Part shown: positions 46,900 to 61,230 of the stretch, piece after piece
Layout of the letters: each line of letters opens with the position of its first letter
Position numbering within the stretch: position 1 is the first letter of the stretch
DNA from: Excoecaria cochinchinensis
Lineage: Eukaryota > Streptophyta > Magnoliopsida > Malpighiales > Euphorbiaceae
Length of the DNA stretch: 64,000 bases
NCBI GenBank assembly: GCA_947683425.1
Contig: CANTUQ010000081.1
Span: 5,452,501-5,516,500, forward strand
Reading direction: 5' to 3'
Made by a program: the position numbers and the translations under genes
The notes under the pieces: generated by a model
Seen by the model: the letters and a program-made list of their open reading frames with translations, nothing else
Told to the model about the DNA's origin: nothing
Database searches by the model: none

Positions 46900-48512
46900 A
46901 TCTAAATCTCACAGATCCACAGACTTTCCTCTTTCCTCCTCTTCTTCGTCTTCTTCGCCACTATCACTAGTGGACCAACAATCTATCGCTGCCATGGGCA
47001 TCCCCTCTTCACTGGCCTCAGGGCGAGTGATAACGACGTATTCATTACCATACAGGTCCTGTAAGACATACCACTTAGGTAGACTTGACCCAATCATAAA
47101 GACAGGTGGTAGCACAACATTGTAATTGGACTTCTTCTTGCTCTCTCTCCGTTCAGGATCAATGATCTGCTTACTATCGATCAGATCCTGAATTTGGTGC
47201 CTCAGCCTTATACAATTGTCTGTCATATGCCCAGTATGTTGGTGAAAGGCACAATATTCATTCTCTTTATGCCCTGGTTGTCCTTAGGTTCTGGGTGACC
47301 GGGTTTATAGCTTCCCCTCCTTTACCAATCTCTTTAATACCCATGACAAAGGCCGACCCAAATTCGAGAAGTACCTCTGATTCACTCTTGTTGTCGACAC
47401 CTCTGCTGTCTTTCCAATTCTATTACCACTACTGGAGCTTGCTGACCCTTGATTACTGTAGCACTTCTTGGCACAAGCTTCACTACTTGTCCTCCTGGCT
47501 ATGTATTCACCCTCTACCTCTATGGCGATGTCCTTTAAAGACTCCTAATCCTTCAGCCCTTTCATTTTTAGTCCATCTCTCAGGTATGGGCTTGCATTTC
47601 AAATGAACAATCGGATCTGATCAGGAGTATTAGGTTTACGCTTCATCTCTATAACTCGATTCCTCCACCGAGTGAGGTATTAATAAAAAGACTCCCCAGC
47701 CTTCTGCTGCAGCAGCTCTAAATCCTTTAATATGACCTCCATCCTGGTACTACAATCATATTGCCTTAGGAACTCTTTGGTCAACAAGTCCCAATCTTCT
47801 TTGGACCTTCTGTCCAACCCGTGGTACCAGTCAATGGCAGCCCCCGTGAGACTCAGGTAGAAGTACTCTATCTTTTGCTTCCTAGTTAGAGTTGTTCCCT
47901 TCATTACCAGTGAATACTGTTTAATATGCACAGCAGGGTCAGAAGTGCCATCGAACTTAGGAATATCGGGCATCTTGAAGTTCTGGGGGGTCAGATCATC
48001 ACCGTTCAACTCCCGATCCTCAGGGTTAATTCCCCTTCCTATAGTCAACATCCTCGTCATGGCCTCAAACTTCTCCTCCATCTTTTTCCACATTGCCTCC
48101 TTCAGCTTGGGCGACTTGCCCTTTGTTACCATCGGTTCCTCTTACTCTTCTTCCCATAAGTGAACCTTAGATTTAGGGCCTTCTCTGCGCTCAATAGGCA
48201 CTGGCACTTTGGCTCAATTGCAGGGTCAACTGCAGCAGGGGGATCCTCCCTAACAGCCCCTTATTCATCTTACCCCCTAATTGGACCAGCAGCTTATGGC
48301 CCAGCAAGTGGGGCTAGGGTAGTAGCCAGGTTGCCCATCATTGCCATTATTCTGGCCTTAAACTCTTCCATTTTCCTCCCTACCTCTTCAGCAATCGTTG
48401 CTCGGGTTGCATCAGACCCACTCGATTGGTTAGCCATACTCGTTTCGACTGATGATTGTGGGGAAAAAATTTCACTACCTTTTGAGAGTGAATATGAGCT
48501 CTGATCGGACAC
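46900..48512 (-). pseudogene. C2 gag (Tat-type), broken
   Basis: The minus strand starts MSDQSSYSLSKGSEI. The central capsid part (47680-48132) reads FKMPDIPKFDGTSDPAVHIK, YFYLSLTGAAIDWYHGLDRR and FLRQYDCSTRMEVILKDLEL. The nucleocapsid part has CAFHQHTGHMTDNC, a single CCHC-like zinc knuckle typical of this clade, followed by LRHQIQDLIDSKQI. The end is acidic (SGEEDEEEEERGK). Stops lie at about six places, for example after LATTLAPLAGP and after KAGESFY. Gag forms the particle that packages the RNA. Confidence 0.87.
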
Positions 48513-49360
48513 TAGCTATGGTAATCCAAAGAGTGGAATCCTTCTTAGCTGACCGTCGGGATCTCTAAACCACCTAGACGAATCTATCATGGCTGCAGAA
48601 TACACCTTGTTAGGATGATGCATGATTGAAATGCAATGCATGGTCGTGCTGATATAGCATAGACAAACACATGCAAGCAGATATATCCTTCCAACCTTAT
48701 CTCTCCCACACACGAGGTAATGCGGTCTCTTTTATAGGTGTGCTTTATCCAAGAGTTAACAAGGAACCCATTGGATGCGTGTAGTACACGGTGAAAAATC
48801 GGCAGTATAACATCTCTTGCCTAATGTATATACGTATGGGTTTTTGGCCATTATGTATTTAAATACTTCAACTAAATTAAGATGGGCCCACCGGGGCATG
48901 AAAGCCTTTGATGAAAGACCATTTAACTTAACTGACTTTGTCCAATATATAATGGCCCACGTAGTAAGCACGGTATTACGATACATTTCACCTAGTGGAA
49001 GTATCTATTGCCATTACATGAGCTTTGCTTAAAGGTGGTAATACTTTAGGGCTACCCAAGCATGGTCCCTGCCAACGGGTCTAGCTCATCACGAGCATAA
49101 CGACCGATTGGGTCTCCATTTGATATACTATAAGGTACGAGGCTTGGGCTGGTGATTATCCTTAAAACTTTTCCACATTGAGTGAACGTAAGGTCGTGCT
49201 TCGGGAATGCACCGGGGTTAAGAAAGGGACCAAACTGGCATATTTCTAAGGCTCTAGCATGGATGCAATGCAATTTTTTTAAAAAAAGATAGAATTTTAA
49301 TTTATAAAAAATCCAATTATATTATTAACCAAGACAGTTTCGGAGCCAAGTTTCAAAATC
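48513..49360 (-). other. C2 5' leader between PBS and gag
   Basis: 850 bp without recognisable coding sequence. It matches the start of the C3 internal region (38200-38876) over long stretches, for example AAGCATGGTCCCTGCCAACG on the plus strand. This shared leader is where a packaging signal would be expected; that role is inferred. Confidence 0.75.
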
Positions 49361-49376
49361 CCTAATAGAGTCGCCA
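49361..49376 (-). other. Primer-binding site of C2
   Basis: The minus strand reads TGGCGACTCTATTAGG one base after the LTR end CGTCACA. Position and start agree with a Tat/Ogre-type PBS; tRNA-Arg is the likely primer, inferred from the known pattern of the clade. Confidence 0.7.
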
Positions 49377-49377
49377 C

Positions 49378-51980
<2,603 letters not shown>

Positions 51981-51985
51981 GTATA

Positions 51986-53880
51986 CAAACTCATTATTAT
52001 TTATAAGTAGGCACAATTGATTTATTAATACTATGTTTATTTACATTTTGCTTGCTTATGTCTTAAATTAATAAATAAAGTCCTTGGTGTTAGAACCACA
52101 ATACAAAGGTGATCATGAAAGAGTTCATGATGTCAGATGCCTATTGTTTACAAATGTTTTAATACCTTAATGTCCCTAGTCATAGTATTAACAAGATAGG
52201 ACATTGTTAATACTGATAGACTAGCACATGTTATACTTCTTGAAAGGTTCAAGTAGTGGTTCTCATAGCTGTGGTAATGTAGATAATCAAAGTTAACATA
52301 TGGATTCTTGTTTGAAGTGCAAAAACATTGCAGACAAGCCAAGAGAATCTTCATATGGATATTAAATCTATGCCAGTGATCTCTTCATATTAGTGGTGCA
52401 AGTATCTTTAGACTTAAAATCATGAAAGTTATCTTAAGTAGTGAATGGTATACATAGATTCTATAACTGCTTACTTCCATCGTGGGGTGAGTATAGTTAA
52501 GAGGTTAGATATAGAATGACCTACTTGAAGGTAGTTGAGTGATGAATAAATGATTCATCATCCCAGATTATTAAGGAAATTATCTCACAAGTTCTAAACT
52601 GTCCTTGTTCAAAGAATCTTTGGCTGGAGTGAATTGCCAAAGTGGATAAGAATCACAATGGGTATTTTGGGAACAAAGGTTAAATAGTATTAGAAAAACT
52701 ATATTTAGGTTTATATGAGTTGACATTAATCCATCCTTTAAACTTAAATGAGATAAAGTAAGGTGAATGTGGTAATTACACGGCAACTATTTATTGGAAG
52801 GGTATAGTAAACCACTTGACTTTTCTGTCACTTAGGTAGTCATGATGTTTGACTAATATTATGATTAAAAGAGTTTAAATCATGCAATTTTGTAATTACT
52901 GGTATGTCTATACTTCCAAGTAGACCAAAAAACACAATGGCACACACCTATAAGGAAAATCCATTTTGGCAGAAAAAAATTATTAATAACATTAGATATT
53001 TTTATGGACTAGGACAAAGAGGAAATAAACAATTAATTGAAGGGTTTAATTAATTGTCCATGCGAGTCTGCACATGATTTGGAGAAATGGGCCAAAATGG
53101 TCCATTTTGATCCTAAATAAAATATCATTTACCTATAAATGTTATAAGACTTATATAATGATATTGGATCACTTGAAAAATTAATATTGTTCCTAAAAAT
53201 AAAAGTAGTCTGTGTAGAAGTCCTCTGGGAGAGGGATATGCGCAGTGACAAAAGGCCTTCAAATCAAATTAAATGTATTCTATGTGTTATAAACATCATA
53301 TATTTAATTTTATGGCATTTGAAAATGATTTGGGTATTTAAATCCATGTTTGTGCATAAAAGGCCATTAGAGAGCTTTCTGCATGGAAGCCTATTTGATA
53401 GGGCCTGAGTTGGATTTAAATGAAGCCCAACTTAATTAATTAATTTTTAACCCAAGTTAATTATTTCTCTAGGATTTTAAAGAATATAAAACAAAATGGA
53501 ATTAGGTTTTTACCCTAGGGTATAAAAACTAGAAATTAATGGGATTAGGTTAACCAAGAAAATTGCCTCTTTTCTCTTCTATTCCTTGTAGCCGAATTCC
53601 ACTACTAGCACCTGTGGAATTTTGGTTGGTGTTATTCCAAATAATATTTGCTTCTTCTTGCCTTTCTCTAGTGTGGATTAATACATTAGAGGTGTTCAAA
53701 TTTGTTGTGGTTTTGACAACTTAGTGTGGTGAAAATCAACTGTTCAATAACCCGTAAAGTGATTTTTGAAATATTTTTAGTTAGGATTGATAATTTCATG
53801 GTAAGATCAAACCTTTAATTGATTTAATTTTTTTTTGCCTTGTATATGATGCATGGACCCTTTAAACCCTACATGTATGA
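51986..53880 (+). mobile_element. Remainder of copia LTR H
   Basis: Continues LTR H after the C2 insertion. No coding sequence is recognised; open frames are short and unrelated to known families. TATAAAAAC at 53521, followed by a CT-rich stretch, may be the LTR promoter. The right end is not clear: I see no PBS, and by about 53885 the sequence is already copia RT, so the LTR end, PBS, gag and most of pol are missing through deletion. ACCCTACA at about 53863-53870 could be the LTR end. Confidence 0.6.
53521..53529 (+). promoter_or_regulatory. Possible TATA box of copia LTR H
   Basis: TATAAAAAC in the sense direction of the LTR, about 350 bp before its presumed end. Proposed from sequence and position only. 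Confidence 0.4.
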
Positions 53881-53884
53881 GAAT

Positions 53885-54850
53885 AAAATATGGACTTTAT
53901 CTCCAGCACTAAAGGGATAAAACCCAAAGGGTGTAAGTGAATCTTCCAAAAGAAAACCGATATAGAGGGTAATGTGATTAGCTATAACTCACATCTAGTG
54001 GGTGAAAGGTTATCGGCAAAAATAAGGTATTGACTATAATGAAATCGGGTCTCACTAGTTGCAATGCATATGATTATGAGACATGGCAAATGGATGTAAA
54101 AACAGTTTTTCTTAATGGAAATCTGATTAAGGAAGTGTATATGGAACAACCTGAGGGTTTTACATTAAAGATGACAATTTGGTATATAAGCTTCATAAAT
54201 CCATTTATGAATTAAAGCAAACATCTCAAAACTGGAACATTTGATTTAATGAGACAATTAAATAGTCTAGTTTCTCACAAAAGAGGATGAACCATGTGTG
54301 TATAAAAAGGCTAGTGGAAGTGTAGTGATTTTCCTAGTGTTATATGTGGATGACATATTACTCATAGTAAATGATATCTCCAGCATGCAATATCAAGATA
54401 TGGCTTTTGAAGAAATTTTCTATGAAAGACCTAGGAGAAGAACTAATATTTTGGAAATTTGAATCTATAGAGATAGATCGAGGAAGTCGTTAGGCCTTTC
54501 ACAGTCTACATACATAGACAAAGTACAAAAATGATCTAGTATGGATCTTTCCAAGAAAGGTTTTATTTCTATGATACATGGGAAGCACTTTTTTAAATCT
54601 ATGTGTCCTAGACACAAGAGGAAAGAGAGCATATGAGTAGAATTCAATATGCATCTAAAATTGGATTTATTATATATGTTATGCTGTGTACACGTTTAGA
54701 TGTCTCACATGCTTTGAGTGTGACAAGCATATTCCAATCCAATTATGAAGAGAAACATTGGATGGCAGTTAAGAACATCCTTAAGTACTTGAGAAGGACT
54801 AAGGATATGTTCTTGGTATATGGAGAAGGTGATGATAAGTTGCAATTATA
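53885..54850 (+). pseudogene. Decayed Ty1/copia RT and RNase H start
   Basis: Reads GIKPKGCK, KKTDIEGNVISYNSHLV, then YDYETWQMDVKTVFLNGNLI and EVYMEQPEGFTLK, the classic copia RT start (QMDVKTAFLNG). YMWMTYY in a shifted frame stands for the YVDDIL box region. It ends with IQYASKIGFIIYVMLCTRLD, VKNILKYLRRTKDMFLVYGE, then LTR-like sequence at about 54850. Many stops and frameshifts. It is in the same direction as H and similar to it, so it may be part of the same element or a tandem relative. Confidence 0.82.
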
Positions 54851-55781
54851 TATATATATTAGGATATTTGTTTGTATAATTATGTGTTTTTTTTATTAAT
54901 TTTAATCTTTATTAGTTTAGTTTAGTTTATGTTATTTTATTAGTTTATTATGTTTTTATATTTTTTAATAAGTTTTGGGTTGTTTTTACGTGTTTTCTAA
55001 CACTTCGTAGCTTAATTGGAGGCGCACGGTTGATTCTAGGTTGAATTGATGAAGAAGGCAGAATTTACACTAAAACACAGCCATGTTTTATAAAAAACAT
55101 AACTGTGTTTTCTAGTCAAGGTCACCAGAATTTTGTGCACACAATAATCCAGCATTGCACACTTATTTGCCTAAAACACAGATATGTTTTTACAAACATA
55201 ACTATGCTTTTCTGCAGATATATATTAGCATCGTTTCATCTTTAAAGAAAAGCAAACATTTTTATTTTTTTTGTTTTTATTTTTCTCACCATAAACACTA
55301 TGAGAGACAATTTTTCTCTCATTTTTGGGCTAGATTTTATTTTCATTTCATTTTTTTTAACTAGCTTAGATTAATTTAGTTTAAATCTTTAAATTTTGGA
55401 TTCAAGGAAGATTTCAAAGTTGAAGAAGAAGAAGCTTCTAGATCCAGTTTCTCTCTCATCAAGGATGTATCTAAACTCTAATTGTTTTTTACATTTAATG
55501 ATTATATGCTTGATGTTAGAGTTGTTCTTTTGCTTAGGAATTCTTGAATCATATTTTGTATTTGGATAATTGGGTTTAATGAATATTTTCATGTTTTCTT
55601 ATATTTCTCTTGATCTTGTTATTTGCATTTATAATGGTTATTGGATTTGATTTTGATTGAATTCAGAATGATGATTGAAGCTAAATCTAATGATTGTTGT
55701 TATTTTATATGCTTCATTCTTTAAAGATTTGCATCTATCTATCTCATTGACTTTGGAATAAGAGCTTGATATATAGTTATT
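54851..55781. mobile_element. Unclassified LTR-like fragment cut by element F
   Basis: AT-rich, non-coding, beginning abruptly inside copia RNase H sequence and ending at the F LTR start. It carries two hairpins of the same design: AAAACACAG...CTGTGTTTT (about 55070-55110) and AAAACACAG..CTATGCTTTT (about 55173-55212). The general look recalls LTRs of Athila-like elements, but no end motif, PBS or coding part is visible, so this is a guess. Confidence 0.4.
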
Positions 55782-56489
55782 TGTGACACCCCTTACCTAT
55801 ACGTAGGGAAGCTCACCCCTCGAAGAGAAGGAAGTGCCCCGATAGATAAGGGTACACACTGAACAAAAGTGCAAAAACTTAAACATACATTAGAAACATA
55901 ATAAATTAAAACTTCTCAAAATTAAAATAGCCTTGAAAGATGGATAAACAGAAATACTAAAACTTTTCATTAATATCCCAAAATATCCATTATAAAGCTG
56001 AAGAATAAAATCGTCAATTGCAGATATATAATATACATAACAGAGATCGTATTCTATAAGATACAAAACAAAAGACACTTTACATCAGAGTACCAAAATA
56101 CTTAATACAAAATTCAAACTACAAAATCCTATACTACAAAACTCTCTCTCGATTATATTGGCCCTGATGATAGCAGATCGATCTGCCAAAAAACTCTAAC
56201 TGCCTCTACACCTGCACGGATGAAACACTCGTGCTAAGCGATAACGCTCAAAATAGAATACGACCACTCACAGTGGATATCAAATGCAATCCCGCATACG
56301 CATGGCACAAACGTATTAATAAAGCATTAATAACAATTCATAAGATAAGTACCTAAATTCGATAACTTCACCAGCACTGCTCACATAATATCATTATATG
56401 AACTGAATCACAATAATATACATTTTTTCAAAAATTACACATAATATAATAAACCTGCCCATTCAAAATAGTGGATAACGAGTAAACGC

Positions 56490-56700
56490 ATAGATACCCG
56501 TAGGTACCAACAATATCTTTTCAAACGTATGGATACCCAAAGGTATCAAAATGATTCTTGTCTTTTTGTATCAAAACATTTTTGCATGGGATCTTAAACA
56601 AGATCCAAATTCAAAAGGGATCGCGAGGATCCAAACAGGGACATGATCAAGGTCCAGAACACATGGGTGCAGCTAACTGAATTCTATAGGCATGCCTATC
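56490..56700 (-). repeat. Chain of short hairpins in LTR F
   Basis: TACC-CGTA-GGTA at 56495-56506 (sense loop TACG), GATACC-CAAA-GGTATC at 56532-56547 (sense loop TTTG), GGATCTT-AAAC-AAGATCC at 56589-56606, GGATC-GCGAG-GATCC at 56618-56632, and the palindrome ATAGGCATGCCTAT at 56686-56699. In the right LTR the third keeps both arms and a further one, GGACCC-GATTA-GGGTCC, is intact near 63770-63786. Confidence 0.75.
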
Positions 56701-56910
56701 TATCCACTTATTTGATTTTTGCCGGTTAGGCATCAATACAATATCCCATACTCATCACATACGGATAAAATATATCTCAAGATAAATGCTACAATTCAAC
56801 ATCATCTATTAGGCAACAATCCAATAGATAAAAATTAAAAGTAATAACGTACTCAAGATAGACAAATAAGATAAAATTCAAAAAATTCGATTTTTCAAAA
56901 TAGAGTGCTT

Positions 56911-57285
56911 TTACACGGCGGTATGATGAAACCTTACCGCTGTGTAAGACATTCCACATGGTGGTCAAGGAAACCTGACCGCCTTGTGGCTTGCCGAGCC
57001 ATAACTCCTTCAAAAATAGAATGCATTTACACGACAGTTTTGACGAAACCTTACTGCCGTGTAAAAATGCACCAAAGCAGTTCATCAAAACAGAATATAT
57101 TTACACAGCGGTATCACGAACCCATACCCCCGTGTAAACCAAGAGGCACGGCAACTCATCAAACATTAGGCATTTACACGGCGGTTTGATAAACCCTTAC
57201 CACCGTGTAACCCTACGGACAAACAAAACGCAACCCAAAAATTTGATCACGCAGTGGTAAGGCATGACATACCGCCTTGTGACTC
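56911..57285 (-). repeat. Array of six long hairpins in LTR F
   Basis: Units of about 60 bp built on TTACACGGCGGTA ... TACCGCTGTGTAA with loops like TGATGAAACCT. The first (56911-56947) has a 13-bp stem with one G-T pair. Others are at about 56953, 57023, 57100, 57172 and 57245. Arms have drifted, but pairing is mostly kept. Confidence 0.78.
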
Positions 57286-57908
57286 ATCAAAAACCCAGAA
57301 AAAATTCATGTTATACACTTTCCCAAACCTTAAACCCAAAATCCAACTTCAACACCACACTTAAATTATGCCATCAAAACTTAATTCTATCAAGTTAAAA
57401 CTCCTAATTAGCATCTTAAGTGACTTAATTTATTAATTTAGCCAAAATTATACCAAAATCACCAATTTCAACATATTATCACATTACCAATTTTCATCTC
57501 AAATCATCATCATTACTAAATTCAACTCAAAGATAACTATACTTTTGTAAATATGCAAATAATCAGGCTCAATTTCATCAATTACTAGAAGTTTGTAACA
57601 TAAATCAATATTATTCAAAACATAAAATTCCCAAACCTTGAGAAACAAAGCTTAACCACAATCACTTGGATGAACTCCATCCAACCTTCTCTTTACCTTT
57701 GGCTTCCTTAGCAGGAAATTCTGAACACCAAATCAACAAAACCACAAAACAACAAAACTCAAAACCCATACACATCAATAGAAAATGGGAAGAAGAGAAA
57801 AGAAAAAGAAGAGAAGAAAATCACTAACCATAAACCTGGAAATTATCCCAAACCAACTCAAAACCCGCAAATTTGCATAGACAATCAAAGGATCAAGGCT
57901 AAGAAGAA

Positions 57909-57970
57909 CAGAAGAAGAAGAAGAAGAAGAAGAAGCAGGAGGAGGAGGAGGAGGAGGAGGAGGAGGAGAC
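57909..57970. repeat. (GAA)n and (GGA)n triplet repeats in LTR F
   Basis: Eight or so GAA units followed by about nine GGA units, next to a (CT)n run at 58010-58028. Confidence 0.95.
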
Positions 57971-58235
57971 GGTGAGGAAGAGGCAGAAACGTGAATTTCT
58001 GTCCCTCACTCTCTCTCTCTCTCTCTCCATCTTTATCTACTCTTCCTTACTCTCTCTTTCCTACACTTGTCAATTTCTTAATTGTTGTTGGCAAAGTTCC
58101 ATTTCAACCCTTCTTATTTTCTCCACCACACAATCAAATCACTTAATTAACAAAATTTTACAATTAACTCCTAAATTACCATACCATAATAATACGCACA
58201 AAATTGCTCAGACTACTAGGGTGGGAATCGAGGTG

Positions 58236-58457
58236 TTATAAATCTCCCCTCCTTAAAAGAATTTCGTCCTCAAAATTCTCACCTGAGTCAAATAACTGAG
58301 GATGCTGTGATCTAATAATCTCTTCTAGCTCCAATGTTGCTTCTTCAACCCCGTGATATTGCCATAACACTTTAACCAAGGGAATTCGCTTGTTCCGAAG
58401 TTGTCTCACTTCCCGAGCCAAGATTTTCTTCGGTTTCTCATCAAATGAATAATCAGG
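58236..58457 (-). pseudogene. F pol C-terminus: chromodomain
   Basis: Reads AREVRQLRNKRIPLVKVLWQ, then YHGVEEATLELEEIIRSQHP and QLF before the stop codon. This is the C-terminal chromodomain of Tekay-type chromoviruses (usually VKVLW...EEATWE), here with Leu in place of the usual Trp in EEATLELEE. Chromodomains direct integration to particular chromatin. It follows the integrase GPY/F part after a stop. Confidence 0.82.
58243..58254 (-). other. Polypurine tract of element F
   Basis: The minus strand reads AAGGAGGGGAGA just before the 3' LTR. It follows GAATTTCGTCC-type sequence shared with element B. Confidence 0.8.
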
Positions 58458-59436
58458 CTAAACCCGCACATCCTGAACCGATAACACATGAGATACGTCT
58501 AATCTATACCAGCGAAGCATTAACACATGGAATATGTCATGCAGCTTGGCTAATTCCATAAGTAAGGCTAATCGGTAGACAACTGGACCGATTCTTTTTA
58601 AAATCTCATAAGGTCCTATAAATGGTGGACTCAACTTTCCTTTCTTACTGAAACGGAGGATCTTACGCCATGGTGATACTTTAAAAAATACTTTATCACC
58701 AACTCCATATTGAATATCCTTCCTCTTTAAATTGGCATAGGATCTTTGTCTATCCTTTACTGCCTTCAAATTCTGTTGCACTAGTCTGATCTTCTCTTTG
58801 GTGTCTCTTACTAGTTCTGGATTTACAATAGAATGTTTCGATAACTCAGTTCAACAAACTGGAGTCCTACATTTCTGTCCATAGAGAGCCCCATAAGGAG
58901 CCATTCCAATACTCACTTGATGGCTATTATTGTACGTGAACTCCATTAAAGATACATACTTGTCCCAACTACCTGACAACTCCCGTGCACACCCTCGAAG
59001 CATATCTTTCAGAATTTAAATAACCCTCTCTGACTGACCATCGGTCTGGAGATGAAATATAGTACTGAAATTCAGTCGAGTACCTAAAGCTGATTGCAAT
59101 TCTTTCCAAAACTTTGATGTAAACCTTAGATCTCGATCAGACATAATTGATAATGGAATCCCGTGAAGCCGAACTATCTCATTCACATAAATCTCTGCCA
59201 ACTTATCCTTAGAATAGTCTAATTGGATTGGTAAGAAGTGTGCTATAAACCGAATCATGCTTCCACTGAGTTAATGGCAAACCAGATATGAAATCCATCG
59301 TGACATCATCCCACTTCCATTGAGGAATGGGTAAGGGATTAAGCAAACTCGATGGAACTTGATGCTCCGCTTTTACCTACGAAATTGTTAGACACTTTGA
59401 AACAAAATCCACTATGTCCTTTTTCATGCCCGGCCA
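58458..59436 (-). pseudogene. F pol: integrase core and GPY/F module, broken
   Basis: 59016-59258 has HGIPLSIMSDRDLRFTSKFW and FHLQTDGQSERVI, the catalytic core with the second aspartate and the QTDGQSER signature. About 59280-59310 gives WDDVTMDFISGLPL with the first aspartate. 58458-58781 reads DRQRSYANLKRK, FIGPYEILKRIGPVVYRLAL and FHVLMLR, the GPY/F module. Stops and frameshifts lie between. In the zinc finger the second Cys appears lost (CLTIS for CLTCQ) and Gln has become a stop. Confidence 0.85.
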
Positions 59437-60209
59437 CTAGTAGAATTGCTTGAGATCTCTATGCATTTTATCTCGTGCTGGATGCATAGTGAAAACTGTA
59501 GAGTGTGCCTCTTGCAAAAGCTTCCTTTTCACATCATAGACATTAGGCACACATAAACGATTCCCATGCCTTAGCACCCCTTCTTCATCCATAGAAAACT
59601 CAGTCTGACCACCACTTCTTACTACTTGTAAAGCACGTTGCAACATAGGATCGCTCGTTAGAGCATCGACAATCCACTGTTTCAGACTTGGCCTAGCTTT
59701 AAGTTGGGCAATAAGTGCTCCTTCCGAATCAAACCTCCATCTACCTCTCTGCAAAGATAGTGCCGAAACTGGCTTCCTGCTCAACGCATCTGCCACTACG
59801 TTTGCCTTACCCGGGTGATAGTCAATAATGAAATCATAGTCTTTGAACAATTCTAACCATCTTCGCTGTCTCAAATTCAATTCCTTCTAAGTAAGCAGAT
59901 ACTTCAAAATCTTATAGTTGGTGAAGATTCAACAGATTTCTCCATACAAGTAGTGCTGCCAGACTTTAAGAGCAAATACGACTGCTGCCAACTCTAAGTT
60001 ATGTGTTGGGTAATTCTGTTGATGGGGCTTCAATTGTCTAGATGCATAAACTATTACCTTACCGTCTTGCATCAAAACACAACCAAGTCCAACACTTGAA
60101 GCATCACTGTACATAGTATACTCTTAACCCGAGATGGGTTGAGTAAGTACAGGGCATTAATCAACATACTTTTTAACTGAGGAAAACTTGATTGACACTT
60201 ATCAGACCA
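59437..60209 (-). pseudogene. F pol: RNase H and integrase zinc finger
   Basis: 59929-60114 reads YSDASSVGLGCVLMQDGKVI and YASRQLKPHQQNYPTHNLEL, the RNase H domain with its first aspartate. 59437-59880 continues with RRWLELFKDYDFIIDYHPGK and NVVADALSRK, then the integrase N-terminal part with AHSTVFTMHPARDKMHRDLK, containing the two His of the HHCC finger. A stop separates the two open parts. Confidence 0.88.
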
Positions 60210-61082
60210 CTAAAATTTAACCTCTTTCTGAAGAAGCCTGGTCAAAGGAGAAGCAATAATTGAGAATCCTTTTACAAACCGTCTATAATAACCAGCTAAG
60301 CCAAGAAAACTTCTCACCACCTGCACATTCTTAGGTGGCATCCAATTCACAATTGCTTCAACTTTTGATGGATCCACCCGAATACGCTCTAAAGAAATAA
60401 TATGCCCTCGAAATGACACCTCCTTCAGCCAAAAGTCACATTTGCTAAGCTTAGCAAAAAGCCGATGATCTCTTAGAACTTGCAACACAATCCGAAGGTG
60501 TTTCTCACGTTCACTTTCATTCTTTGAATAAACCAAAATATCATCAATGAATACAACAACAATTCGATCGAGATATGGCCTAAACACCCTGTTCATCAAA
60601 TCCATAAAAGCTGCTAGCGCATTGGTCAAACCAAATGGCATTACCAAGAACTCATAATGGCCATATCGCATCCGAAAAGCTGTCTTAGCTACATCTGCAT
60701 CCTTAACTCTTAGCTGATAATAACCTTATCTCAGATCTATCTTGGAGAACACTCCTACACCTTTTAACTGATCAAAAAGGTCCTCAATCCAAGGCAACGG
60801 ATACTTGTTCTTTACAGTGACCTTGTTAATTTTGCGATAATCAATATACATTCTTAACGTACCATCCTTTTTCTTGACAAACAAAAACGGAGCACCTCAC
60901 GGAGATATACTGGGTCTGATAAAGCCTTTATCCAATAGCTCTTGCAATTGAGACTTAAGCTCTCTCAATTCTACAGGAGCCATTTGATAAGTTGCTTTAG
61001 AAAGAGTAGTACCCGGCATAATCTCTATGGATAGCTCAACCTCCCTCTCTGGAGGCAAACCAGGCAATTCTCTAGGAAACAC
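60210..61082 (-). pseudogene. F pol: reverse transcriptase
   Basis: FPRELPGLPPEREVELSIEI, LKSQLQELLDKGFIRPSISP, YPLPWIEDLFDQLKG, then KIDLR with a stop where RSGYYQLR has serine (TCA to TAA). 60210-60671 is open with RYGHYEFLVMPFGLTNALAA and the catalytic box VVVFIDDILVYSK, followed by FRGHIISLERIRVDPSKVEA. Both catalytic aspartates remain. The match to Tekay-type chromoviruses is strong. Confidence 0.92.
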
Positions 61083-61230
61083 ATCCTCAATTTAACCACT
61101 GGAACTTGACTATGCCTAGAATCCAAGATCAAAGCCAAAAATGCTTCACATCCTTTCCTCATAAATTGCCTTGCCTTCATAGCCGAAATCACATTATTCA
61201 AGGATCCAAACCCAAACCTCTAATTACCAC

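Larger units (their letters stand above)
55782..58240 (-). mobile_element. 3' LTR of chromovirus F
   Basis: Plus-strand start TGTGACACCCCTTACC and end GAGGTGTTATA, 2,459 bp. The end should be TGTTACA and has mutated. It matches the right LTR at 62894 over the available 1.1 kb with many substitutions and small indels, so F is old. The double hairpin (about 56213-56250) is damaged here by a short deletion but intact at 63340-63370. The next base belongs to the polypurine tract. Confidence 0.9.
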
